Part shown: one piece after another, positions 15,834 to 22,850 of the stretch
Layout: each line of letters begins with the position of its first letter
Position numbering within the stretch: position 1 is the first letter of the stretch
Assembly: GCA_030428905.1 (NCBI GenBank)
Contig: JAUIED010000039.1
Location: 1-34,468 of the forward strand
Length of the DNA stretch: 34,468 nt
From: Gammaproteobacteria bacterium
Lineage (GTDB): Bacteria > Pseudomonadota > Gammaproteobacteria > Pseudomonadales > Azotimanducaceae
Direction of reading: 5' to 3'
The notes under the pieces: model-generated
Seen by the model: the letters and a program-made list of their open reading frames with translations, nothing else
Told to the model about the DNA's origin: nothing
Databases searched by the model: none
Made by a program: the position numbers and the translations under genes

Positions 15834-16813
15834 ACTTCGGGCTCTGGTACGACTTTCGCAACCCTGCCCAGTGGCGGCAGCCCTACGAGCCGTTCTACGC
15901 CGGTGTGTTGCAGCAGATCGCAGATGCCGAGCAACTCGGTTTCGACTCCGTGTGGCTCACCGAGCACCATTTCTGTGACGACGGCTACACGCCTTCGCCG
16001 CTCGTGCTTGCAGGCGCCATCGGCGCACGCACGCAGAAGATGCGCATTGGCACCAATCTCATGCTGCTGCCCCTGCACGATCCGGTGCGCATGGCGGAAG
16101 ACAGCGCCACGGTATCACTCGCCACGGGCGGCCGCTTCGACCTGGGCGTGGGCATCGGCTATCGACAGCTCGAGTTCGATCAGTTCGGCCGCAAGCTTTC
16201 GCAGCGCCCCTCCATGATGGAGGAAGGCGTGGAGATCATCCGACGCGCCTGGCGCGGTGACGCGGTGAATTTCCAGGGCAAGCGCTATCAGGTGGGCGAT
16301 CTGCGCATCACGCCTGCGCCGGTGCATGCGCCGGCGCTGCTGCTCGGCGGTATGGCGGAGCCGGCCATCGACCGCGCTGCGCGTATCGCCGACGGCTTTC
16401 TCTGCACCGGCGGCATCGGCCTCGATCTCTACGCCGAGGCGCTCGCCCGCCACGGCAAGACGGACGGCGCGGCGGTGCTCGGGTGCTGGGCAATCATCGC
16501 GGATGATCCGGAAGCAGAAGCTGCGCGCCTGGGCGAGCACATTCTCTACCAGACCAACGAGTACATCCGCTGGGGTGCGTTCGGGCCGCCGGAGTCGACG
16601 CCGCTGTTTGAAGACGCCGCATCCGCGGTGGAGAACGGCCTGTACGAGCTGTGGGACGCCGAGGCGGCCGTGAGCAACCTCAGCAAGCTCATCAACGACT
16701 TTCCCATGCTGCGCGACATCCACTTCTGGGCGCAGTTCCCCGGCGAGTCGCTGGAGTCCGGCAGCGCCCGCATGCGCTACATTGCCCAGAAGGTGTTGCC
16801 GCGCTTGCGCTGA
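15830..16813 (+). CDS. LLM-class (luciferase-like) flavin-dependent oxidoreductase
   Basis: A 327-residue luciferase-like TIM-barrel enzyme using reduced FMN or F420. Recognisable segments are LGFDSVWLTEHHF (about 38-50), the KMRIGTNLMLLPLHDPVRMAEDSA strand-helix and RFDLGVGIGYRQLEFDQFG (about 101-119), and VHAPALLLGGMAEPAIDRAARIADGF in the C-terminal part. It starts with GTG overlapping the hydrolase stop (GTGA at 15830-15833), so it is translationally coupled. Family members include alkanal, nitrilotriacetate and alkanesulfonate monooxygenases and some Baeyer-Villiger type II enzymes. In this unit it may act on a product of the monooxygenase-hydrolase pair. A partner flavin reductase is not seen in the window. 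Confidence 0.87.
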   Translation: MNFGLWYDFRNPAQWRQPYEPFYAGVLQQIADAEQLGFDSVWLTEHHFCDDGYTPSPLVLAGAIGARTQKMRIGTNLMLLPLHDPVRMAEDSATVSLATGGRFDLGVGIGYRQLEFDQFGRKLSQRPSMMEEGVEIIRRAWRGDAVNFQGKRYQVGDLRITPAPVHAPALLLGGMAEPAIDRAARIADGFLCTGGIGLDLYAEALARHGKTDGAAVLGCWAIIADDPEAEAARLGEHILYQTNEYIRWGAFGPPESTPLFEDAASAVENGLYELWDAEAAVSNLSKLINDFPMLRDIHFWAQFPGESLESGSARMRYIAQKVLPRLR

Positions 16814-16825
16814 GCGACGTCTGAA

Positions 16826-16853
16826 GCTGCGGCCCAAAGTGTTGGGTCGCAGC
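16826..16853 (+). terminator. Hairpin after the LLM gene
   Basis: GCTGCGGCCC (16826-16835), an 8-base loop, then GGGTCGCAGC (16844-16853): a 10-bp stem with one G-T pair, 13 bases after the stop codon. Four T residues come only about 15 bases later (near 16869), so this is a probable but imperfect intrinsic terminator. The rest of the 259-base gap to 17073 shows nothing I recognise. Confidence 0.5.
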
Positions 16854-17072
16854 CATCGGGTCGTGCGCTTTTAGTCTGCCTTTATCTAACGGTTTTGCCA
16901 TCCTGCGTGCTCTGGACGCCAGATAATGCGGCCTGTAGCCACGGGCTCGCCCTGGCATGTTTCCTGCTGCATTGGCATAGAGAACAGCCGAGCGGAGCAG
17001 AGCAATGTCGGGGGCAATCAAAACATCGCGTTCCACCTTCTCGCGTGCAGGCGCTGCCTGTGGAGGTGCGCA

Positions 17073-17696
17073 ATGAGTTCCAGCAACACCGTGCTCGTGG
17101 TTCTGGTTGTGCTGTTTGCGGGGGCTACAGCCTACCTGCTCAAGCAGGAGCGCACCCAGGGAATCACGCCGACGATGGGGCAAACCGCTTCCTTCAGCGC
17201 CACCGCTGCGCGCAGCACTCCGGCAGCGCAACCGTATTCTTTCGGCGGCGGGCCGTTGCCTGGGGTGGTCGAGCCGGTGGCAGAGTCCGCACCTGTGGAG
17301 GATACAGCGCCTGTGTCCGAACCAGTCGTTCTCGGCGCCTCTGAACGCAAGCCACCACCGGCCGCTAGGGTGGCGGTGCGCACGATCAAGGTCAGTGTGC
17401 ATGATCGGCAGAGAACGGGACGCTTCGCAAGGAGCGCCGGTTACAACGGAGCATTCGAGCTCACGGGCGCCAGTCGGCCCGTGCGTGTGGAGGAAGTCGC
17501 CGACGTTGTTCTGAATGGGCGTGTGGTGCGTAGCCAGACCGTCACCGTCACGATGCGTCAACCGGGACGCTTCCAGTCCAAGCAGCGCATTCCGGAGTTG
17601 AAATCGCTGGATGTAGGCAGCTATGAAATCAGGCTCAGGTTCGTGGCCGATGGCCGCACCATCGGCACGCACAAGTGGGCGTTGGCGGTACGTTAG
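17073..17696 (+). CDS. Membrane-anchored protein of unknown function
   Basis: I do not recognise this 207-residue protein. It begins with a single hydrophobic helix (NTVLVVLVVLFAGATAYLL, residues 5-23) that could be an uncleaved signal anchor. A proline/alanine/serine-rich linker follows to about residue 105, then a compact C-terminal region (about 108-207) with alternating hydrophobic residues that predicts a beta-sandwich (VRTIKVSVHD, VTVTMRQPG, SYEIRLRFVADGRTIGTHKWAL). This is a layout for a periplasmic, Ig-like domain. GGAGG at 17062-17066 sets the start at ATG 17073, although the frame is open upstream to 16926. It stands alone and ends in a hairpin shared with the TetR gene. Confidence 0.65.
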   Translation: MSSSNTVLVVLVVLFAGATAYLLKQERTQGITPTMGQTASFSATAARSTPAAQPYSFGGGPLPGVVEPVAESAPVEDTAPVSEPVVLGASERKPPPAARVAVRTIKVSVHDRQRTGRFARSAGYNGAFELTGASRPVRVEEVADVVLNGRVVRSQTVTVTMRQPGRFQSKQRIPELKSLDVGSYEIRLRFVADGRTIGTHKWALAVR

Positions 17697-17719
17697 CAGG
17701 CTGCTTCTTCAGCAGCCTG
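17697..17719. terminator. Hairpin between convergent stop codons
   Basis: CAGGCTGCT (17697-17705), loop TCTTC, AGCAGCCTG (17711-17719): a perfect 9-bp stem that fills exactly the space between the stop codon ending at 17696 (+) and the one at 17720-17722 (-). Its placement suggests a shared bidirectional terminator, although no long T-run follows. Confidence 0.6.
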
Positions 17720-18322
17720 TTAGGCCAGCCCGCACATGCGCCGCATGGAACTCCTGAACAATCGGTGCGCATCCTCGAGGTCCACGCTGTCGTCGAAGTA
17801 CACCGCAGACCTGAGGCCGATCATCATCGCGTAGGCAAGTTCGGCGGAGTCGCGGCTGTCGTCCACCAGGCGCCGCTCGGCGCGATCGAAGATCTCTGCG
17901 AGGAATGCCTTGCAGTGCCCGTCGAACTCGGCCTTGGTGTGCTTGAGTACGTCGTCGTGTACGGCGGCGCCGAAACATTCGAGCATGAAGCCAATCTCGC
18001 GGCGGGTACTCGTCTCGCCGCGAAACCAGAAGTCTGCCAGCCGTTCGATCTGCTCGCTGAGTATGGCGCCGCGGAAGCTGTCCAGGCGCGCGCAGAAACG
18101 CTCTGATACGAGCTGAAAATACTGTTCGAGGATGTCGTCTTTGCCGCGGAAGTAGTACAGCAGGTGGCTGGGCGACATGCCCGCTGAAGAGGCGACATCG
18201 GCAAGCGTTGTGCGCACGTAGCCCTGCGCCAGGATGCAGTCATGCAGGGCGCGGAAGATGCGGCGGCGGCGCTGGTCTGCTTTTGTGGGCTTGCCAGCTC
18301 GTACGCTGGGTGAGTCGTTCAT
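17720..18322 (-). CDS. TetR-family transcriptional regulator
   Basis: A 200-residue regulator. The N-terminal helix-turn-helix spans about 17-62: RRRRIFRALHDCILAQGYVRTTLADVASSAGMSPSHLLYYFRGKDDIL, with the hallmark 'YYF..K' segment that ends the TetR DNA-binding domain. The helical C-terminal part is the ligand pocket and dimer face and has no clear family match. It is divergent from the seven-gene operon starting at 18433 across 110 bases that contain an inverted repeat (18368-18382). It is therefore the likely local repressor, released by the substrate or its CoA ester. The ligand is unknown. Confidence 0.88.
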   Translation of the reverse strand: MNDSPSVRAGKPTKADQRRRRIFRALHDCILAQGYVRTTLADVASSAGMSPSHLLYYFRGKDDILEQYFQLVSERFCARLDSFRGAILSEQIERLADFWFRGETSTRREIGFMLECFGAAVHDDVLKHTKAEFDGHCKAFLAEIFDRAERRLVDDSRDSAELAYAMMIGLRSAVYFDDSVDLEDAHRLFRSSMRRMCGLA

Positions 18323-18367
18323 TGGCGTACGTTACCACCGGGCTGCACGCCGCTGAACGGCTAGTTC

Positions 18368-18382
18368 TTGAATATTATTCAA
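18368..18382. promoter_or_regulatory. Candidate TetR operator
   Basis: TTGAATATTATTCAA: a perfect 6-bp inverted repeat around ATT in a strikingly AT-rich patch within GC-rich DNA, 50 bases before the operon start and 45 bases before the divergent tetR start. A -10-like TATTAT (18373-18378) lies inside it, so binding would block transcription. Confidence 0.55.
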
Positions 18383-18432
18383 AAAGTGATTAGGGTGGTC
18401 GTGCTTTGCTGTTACTCATGGGGGAGAGCACG

Positions 18433-18849
18433 ATGAGCATTTCTGTCGAGGACCGGCTTGCCATTGGTGAGCTTCTCAGCCGCGCGGCTTACGGCTACGA
18501 CGAGCGGGATGTGGACACGCTCGCCGCGTGCTTCGCCCACAACGCCAGCATGACCATTCGCATTGCCGGCGGTGATCCCGTCGGCCCGTTCAACGGCCGT
18601 GAAGAGATCATGGGTCTCATGACCTCGTCCATGGCTTCTCAGAGCGACGTGCGCAGGCATGTCATCTCGAACGTGTTCTTCCAGGAAGAAGGGGATGCGC
18701 CGCTGGTGGTGAGCAATCTCACCCTGCTCGCCACGGAAAACGGCGCCATCGACGTAATCTCCGCCGGCATCTATCGCGACCGCGTCACGCGTGAGGATGG
18801 CGCCTGGAAAATCAGCGACCGGCAGTTGGACCTCGACAAGGGGTACTGA
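18433..18849 (+). CDS. SnoaL/NTF2-like fold protein
   Basis: A 138-residue protein with the cone-shaped NTF2-like pattern: N-terminal helices SVEDRLAIGELLSRAAYGYDERDVDTLAACFAHNASMTI, the loop GPFNGREEIMGLM, and strands RRHVISNVFFQE, PLVVSNLTLLA, AIDVISAGIYRDRVTREDGAWKISDRQLDL. This is the SnoaL-like group, which holds polyketide cyclases, ketosteroid isomerase relatives, dehydratases and dioxygenase beta subunits. I cannot assign a reaction. GGGGAGA at about 18420 supports ATG 18433. It opens the operon and overlaps the acyl-CoA synthetase gene by one base, so a catalytic step on the same substrate, such as isomerisation or hydration, is plausible. Confidence 0.78.
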   Translation: MSISVEDRLAIGELLSRAAYGYDERDVDTLAACFAHNASMTIRIAGGDPVGPFNGREEIMGLMTSSMASQSDVRRHVISNVFFQEEGDAPLVVSNLTLLATENGAIDVISAGIYRDRVTREDGAWKISDRQLDLDKGY

Positions 18850-20387
18850 TGAACATCGGCTTGATTCCGGCCAAGACCGCGCGGCTCGACCCGGAGCGCG
18901 AAGCACTCGTCGACGTGACCTGCAACCGGCGCATCACCTATGCGGCACTTGACGAGCGCGTGCGCCGGCTTGCCAACGCACTGCTGGATGAACTCGGGCT
19001 GGTCAAGGGTGACCGTGTGGCCATCCTGTCGAAGAACTGCATCGAGTATCTGGAAATCTACTACGCGTGCGCGCGTGTCGGGCTCATCGCCCAGCCGCTC
19101 AACTGGCGGTTGGGTGCCGCGGAGCTTGCGCGCATCGTTGCAGATGGTGAGCCGGCGGTGATCGCCGCATCGTCGGAGTACCAGGCTGCCGCCGAGGCGC
19201 TGCCGGCGCCGCACCACGTGTGTTTTGGGGAGGGTGGTTCATACGAAACCCTGCTGGCGGGTGCGCAAGCTACGGAGCCGGAAGCGTCGGCCGCGGTTGG
19301 CGACGACGATCCTGTGCTCATTCTTTACACGGGCGGTACCACCGGCGAATCCAAGGGCGCGCTGCACACCCACCACTCGCTGTTCATGGGTATGCTCAAT
19401 CAGACGGTGGCGGAGCGCGTGGTGCCCACGGACGTCTACATGCTCACCGGGCAGATGTTCCACATCCCGGTAGCGCTGGCCATGAACTACATGGCGCACG
19501 GGTGCCCGGTGGTGCTCATCAACTTCGAGGCGCGGCTGGCGCTGGAGGTTATCGAGCGCGAGCGGGTGTCAGCCTTTCTCGGCATTACCACCATGCTCAA
19601 CTGGATGATGGCAGACGAAGACTTCGAGCGCTTCGATCTGTCGAGCCTGCGCAACATCCAGTACGGCGGCGGCCCCATGCCGAAGTCTGTGGTTGCTGCA
19701 GCGCTCGACAAGTTTCCCTGCACGCTGATTCAGGGCTACGGGCAGACGGAAGGCATGACCATGAGCTTTCTGTCGCAGGAAGATCATGCGGCCGCCATCG
19801 CCGGCACGCATCCGGAGCGGCTCAGCTCCTGCGGGCGCGAAGGCTTCGTTACCACCATATCGGTGGTGGACGCGCAGGGTGTGGCGGTGCCGAAGGACGG
19901 CCGCACGGCGGGCGAGATCGTCGTGCGCTCGGAGGCAAACATGGTCGGCTACTGGCGCCGTGACGACCTCACCGCGCAGACCATACGCGACGGCTGGATG
20001 TGGACGGGCGATGTCGCCACGTGGGACGAAGACGGTTATGTGTTCATCGTGGATCGCGCCAAGGACATGATCATCTCCGGCGGCGAGAACATCTACTCCA
20101 CGCAGGTAGAGGCAGCCATTCATCAGCATCCCGCGGTACTGGAATCTGCAGTGTTCGGGGTGCCGGACGACACCTGGGGCGAGGCGGTCAAAGCGGTGGT
20201 GGTGCTCAAGCCCGGCATGCAGGCCACGGCGGAGGAGATCATTGCCACGGCTGGCGAGCATCTGGCGTCGTACCAGAAGCCCAAGTCAGTGGATTTTGTA
20301 GACAGCCTTCCGAAGGCGCCCACCGGCAAGATCCTCAAGCGGGCGCTGCGCGACCCGTACTGGAGCGAACAGGAGCGCAAGGTATGA
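18849..20387 (+). CDS. AMP-forming acyl-CoA synthetase (ligase)
   Basis: A 512-residue ANL-superfamily enzyme that activates a carboxylic acid with ATP to an acyl-AMP and then to an acyl-CoA. The phosphate-binding loop is YTGGTTGESKG (160-170). The A5 motif is YGQTEG, the hinge region is GWMWTGDVATWDEDGYVFIVDRAKD with the GGENIYSTQVE segment after it, and the catalytic lysine is K494 in KAPTGKILKR. All are intact, so it should be active. The acyl chain cannot be predicted; in this operon it probably activates a steroid-like side-chain acid before hydration and retro-aldol cleavage. It overlaps both neighbours (1 and 4 bases). Confidence 0.92.
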   Translation: MNIGLIPAKTARLDPEREALVDVTCNRRITYAALDERVRRLANALLDELGLVKGDRVAILSKNCIEYLEIYYACARVGLIAQPLNWRLGAAELARIVADGEPAVIAASSEYQAAAEALPAPHHVCFGEGGSYETLLAGAQATEPEASAAVGDDDPVLILYTGGTTGESKGALHTHHSLFMGMLNQTVAERVVPTDVYMLTGQMFHIPVALAMNYMAHGCPVVLINFEARLALEVIERERVSAFLGITTMLNWMMADEDFERFDLSSLRNIQYGGGPMPKSVVAAALDKFPCTLIQGYGQTEGMTMSFLSQEDHAAAIAGTHPERLSSCGREGFVTTISVVDAQGVAVPKDGRTAGEIVVRSEANMVGYWRRDDLTAQTIRDGWMWTGDVATWDEDGYVFIVDRAKDMIISGGENIYSTQVEAAIHQHPAVLESAVFGVPDDTWGEAVKAVVVLKPGMQATAEEIIATAGEHLASYQKPKSVDFVDSLPKAPTGKILKRALRDPYWSEQERKV

Positions 20388-20839
20388 GCGGCCTGCTGAC
20401 CCCGGAACTGCTGGCCAATATCGGTAAGCAGAGCGCGCCGCGTCGCGAGATCGTTACGCGGCGCGACATCAGGAAGTACGCCATCGCCACCGACAACCGC
20501 CAGCGCAAATACCTCGACGGTGATGTCGCGCCGCCGATGTTTCATGTGGCGCTGTTCTGGGATGTCGTGGAGCTCGATCAGCTCACTCCGGACGGTGTTT
20601 CCATTGATACGCTGCTGCCGAAGTTCCCGTTGGAGAAGGCCATGGCCGGCGGGCTGGACATTGAGTACCACCGGCCCATCCACCCCGGCGACTGGCTGAC
20701 GTCCGTGCGCACGCTGACGGACATCTACGAAAAGTCGGGCCGTTCCGGGCCGTTGATCTTCTACGAGATCGTCATGGACGTTACCAACGACGACGGCGAG
20801 CTTGTGATCCGCGAGAAAACCACGAGGATTCTGCGATGA
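20384..20839 (+). CDS. FAS1-like/MaoC N-terminal-type dehydratase subunit
   Basis: A 151-residue single-hotdog protein. The sequence KYAIATDNRQRKYLDGDVAPPMFHVALFWDVVEL and GGLDIEYHRPIHPGDWLTSVRTLTDIYEKSGRSGPLIFYEIVMDVTNDDGELV matches the 'FAS1-like dehydratase' domain found in ChsH2-type and hydroxyacyl-ACP dehydratase HadA-type subunits. It normally binds the acyl-CoA but depends on a partner for catalysis. The partner is the next gene, overlapping by four bases. In the actinobacterial ChsH2 protein this domain is fused to a DUF35 domain; here the DUF35 protein is separate, two genes downstream. Start ATG 20384 overlaps the synthetase stop (ATGA). Confidence 0.82.
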   Translation: MSGLLTPELLANIGKQSAPRREIVTRRDIRKYAIATDNRQRKYLDGDVAPPMFHVALFWDVVELDQLTPDGVSIDTLLPKFPLEKAMAGGLDIEYHRPIHPGDWLTSVRTLTDIYEKSGRSGPLIFYEIVMDVTNDDGELVIREKTTRILR

Positions 20840-21231
20840 ACCCGAAGGTCGGCGATCACCTGCCGGAGCGTCGGCACACCGTGGGCAACGTGCAGCTCAT
20901 GCTCTATAACGCGGCGCTGTGGAACGGCCACCGCATCCACTTCGATGAGCCCTACGCGAAAGACGTGGAGGGCTACCCGGGCCTGGTGGTGGCCGGGCCG
21001 CTCATCGGCGACTGGCTCAACCAGTGTGTGGAAGTCTGGCTGGGCGATGCCGGCACGCTCACGCGTATCGAGTATTCGAACCGCGCCGCTTCCTACGTTG
21101 GCGATGTGATCATCGTGGGCGGCACGGTGACAGCCGTGGATGGAGGCGAAGTCACGGTTGAAGTATCGGCCCGCAACGAAGCCGGCGACGTGCTGGCGCC
21201 GGGGGTGGCGACGGCGAGGCTCGGCAGCTGA
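20836..21231 (+). CDS. MaoC-type hydratase subunit (catalytic hotdog)
   Basis: A 131-residue single hotdog carrying the hydratase-2-like active segment LYNAALWNGHRIHFDEPYAKD, in which the histidine and aspartate around HRIHFD are the probable catalytic pair. The following YPGLVVAGPLIGDWL is the usual central helix. With the preceding subunit it should form a heteromeric enoyl-CoA hydratase like ChsH1-ChsH2, whose two-chain hotdogs make room for bulky steroid-CoA substrates. The overlap with the thiolase-like gene is one base (21231), so all of these are co-translated. That the substrate is a steroid or similarly bulky ring is inference. Confidence 0.82.
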   Translation: MNPKVGDHLPERRHTVGNVQLMLYNAALWNGHRIHFDEPYAKDVEGYPGLVVAGPLIGDWLNQCVEVWLGDAGTLTRIEYSNRAASYVGDVIIVGGTVTAVDGGEVTVEVSARNEAGDVLAPGVATARLGS

Positions 21232-22391
21232 TGGCTGCGACGCTGGCAATCGTTGGAGCGGCCGACACGCAGGTGGGGGTGGTGCCCGGCCGAAGCCCCA
21301 CAGAACTGTGCGTTGACGCAGCACTTCGCGCACTCGCCGATGCAGGCCTCGACAAGTCGCAGGTGGACGGGTTGATCACCTGCAATGCCTTTGCCGAGCC
21401 GATCATGTATCACGCCGAGGCCATCGCCGAGTACCTGCAGATCTTTCCCCGCATGTGCATGACGGCGGGAACGGGTGGCGGCACGACGTTTTCCGTCATC
21501 CAGCACGCCGCTGCGGCCATCGCTGCCGGCACCGCGCACACCATCGTCATCAGCATGGCCGACAGCCTGCGCAGCTTCATGAGCCGCGAGCAGGCCATGC
21601 TCACCCAGTCGTCCACCGGCCACCCGCAGTATGAGCAGCCGTACGGGCCGACGGTGCCGGCCTATTACGCGCTGATCGCGCAGGCGCACATGGCGCAGTA
21701 CGGCACCACAGCAGCGCAGTTCGCCCAAGCCGCGGTTTCCGGGCGCGCGCACGCCGCCCGCAACCCCACGGCGCAGATGCGTGACCTCATCACGGTCGAT
21801 GACGTGCTGAATTCGCGGCTCATCGCCGACCCGCTGCGTCTGCTCGACTGCTCGCTGGTCTCCGACGGCGGCTCGGCGGTGGTAGTCACCTCGGCAGAGC
21901 GTGCGCGTGATTTCCCCCACGCGCCGGTGTACCTGCTCGGAAGCGGCGAAGGGCACAGCCACGAGCACATCAGCCAGGCGGCAAGCCTCACAACATCCGC
22001 GGCGGTGCTGTCGGGAAAACAGGCTTACGAACGGGCCGGTGTCAGCCCTGCAGACATCGATTTCGCGCAGATCTACGACTGCTTCACGCCCACGGTGCTC
22101 ATCCAGCTCGAAGACCTGGGTTTCTGCGGGAAGGGCGAGGGTGGAGCGTTCCTCGAAAGCGGCGCGACGCTGCCTGGCGGCAGCCTGCCGGTGAATACCC
22201 ACGGTGGCATGCTCTCGCATTGCCACCCCGGCAACCCCGGTGCGATGTTCGCGCTCACCGAAGCGGTGTGGCAGCTTCGCGGCAGCGCCGGTGAGCGGCA
22301 GGTCGTCGACGCATCGCTCGCACTGGTGCACGCCCAGGGCGGCATCATGTCGAGCCACGCCACGCTCATACTGGGGCGCGATGATGACTGA
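21231..22391 (+). CDS. Thiolase-fold lipid-transfer protein, probable Ltp2-like retro-aldolase
   Basis: A 386-residue thiolase-superfamily protein of the SCP-x/Ltp group. The N-terminal region (LAIVGAADTQVG) and the pattern YDCFTPTVLIQLEDLGFCGKGEGG (282-305) with GGMLSHCHPGNPGA (325-338) are typical. Where true thiolases carry the nucleophilic cysteine, aligning by the segment before the strand HTIVIS, this protein has glycine (TGGGTTF, 81-87). The SCP-x HDCF histidine is tyrosine (Y282). Such changes are expected in Ltp2-type aldolases, which cut a beta-hydroxyacyl-CoA by retro-aldol rather than thiolysis. It is followed by a DUF35 gene, its obligate partner in known systems, and preceded by the hydratase pair that would make the beta-hydroxy substrate. 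Confidence 0.8.
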   Translation: MAATLAIVGAADTQVGVVPGRSPTELCVDAALRALADAGLDKSQVDGLITCNAFAEPIMYHAEAIAEYLQIFPRMCMTAGTGGGTTFSVIQHAAAAIAAGTAHTIVISMADSLRSFMSREQAMLTQSSTGHPQYEQPYGPTVPAYYALIAQAHMAQYGTTAAQFAQAAVSGRAHAARNPTAQMRDLITVDDVLNSRLIADPLRLLDCSLVSDGGSAVVVTSAERARDFPHAPVYLLGSGEGHSHEHISQAASLTTSAAVLSGKQAYERAGVSPADIDFAQIYDCFTPTVLIQLEDLGFCGKGEGGAFLESGATLPGGSLPVNTHGGMLSHCHPGNPGAMFALTEAVWQLRGSAGERQVVDASLALVHAQGGIMSSHATLILGRDDD

Positions 22392-22800
22392 GCCGCAGAA
22401 GATCCAGCCCAGACCCACCGCCGTCAGCGCGCCGTACTTCGAAGGCTGTCGGCAAGGTGTGCTGCGCCTGCAGCAGTGTGCGGCATGTGGTCGCCAGCAG
22501 TTTTACCCACGCATCGTCTGCAGCCATTGCGGTGCGGATGACCTGCAGTGGCATGCGGCGTCCGGTGCGGGGCGTATTGCCAGCTACACGGTCGTGCGGC
22601 GCGGCGTGTCCGCTGCCTACGAAGCGCCCTACGTAGTGGCGCTGATCGACCTCGCGGAAGGGCCGCGCATGATGAGCCAGATCGTTCACATCGATGCGGA
22701 CGATGCCCGTCTACGCATCGGCGCGTCGGTGTGCGTCGAGTTTCAGGCCTGGTCGGAGGATATCGACCTGCCTGTATTCAAGCTGCTCGAAGAGCAGTGA
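22384..22800 (+). CDS. DUF35 zinc-ribbon/OB-fold protein, partner of the thiolase-like protein
   Basis: A 138-residue protein with an N-terminal helix, a four-cysteine rubredoxin-like zinc ribbon (C32-x2-C35 and C46-x2-C49) and a C-terminal OB fold (ASGAGRIASYTVVRR, YVVALIDLAEGPRMMSQIV). DUF35 proteins bind thiolase-like enzymes and are needed for their folding or activity, for example with Ltp2. Two in-frame ATGs (22381 and 22384) overlap the preceding gene; I took the second, but they differ by one residue. In ChsH2 this domain is fused behind the MaoC-like domain, whereas here it is free-standing. Confidence 0.88.
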   Translation: MTEPQKIQPRPTAVSAPYFEGCRQGVLRLQQCAACGRQQFYPRIVCSHCGADDLQWHAASGAGRIASYTVVRRGVSAAYEAPYVVALIDLAEGPRMMSQIVHIDADDARLRIGASVCVEFQAWSEDIDLPVFKLLEEQ

Positions 22801-22850
22801 CTTACCGACTGCTCGCCGAGCAGCGGTTCAACTACCCTATGGAGAGACAG

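Noticed and set aside
21231-22391. Ordinary acetyl-CoA acetyltransferase
   Set aside because: The nucleophilic cysteine is missing at its expected place and a DUF35 gene follows, so the Ltp2-like call fits better.
21093-22418. 441-residue open frame on the minus strand
   Set aside because: Antisense to the thiolase-like gene; low-complexity composition typical of shadow frames in GC-rich DNA.
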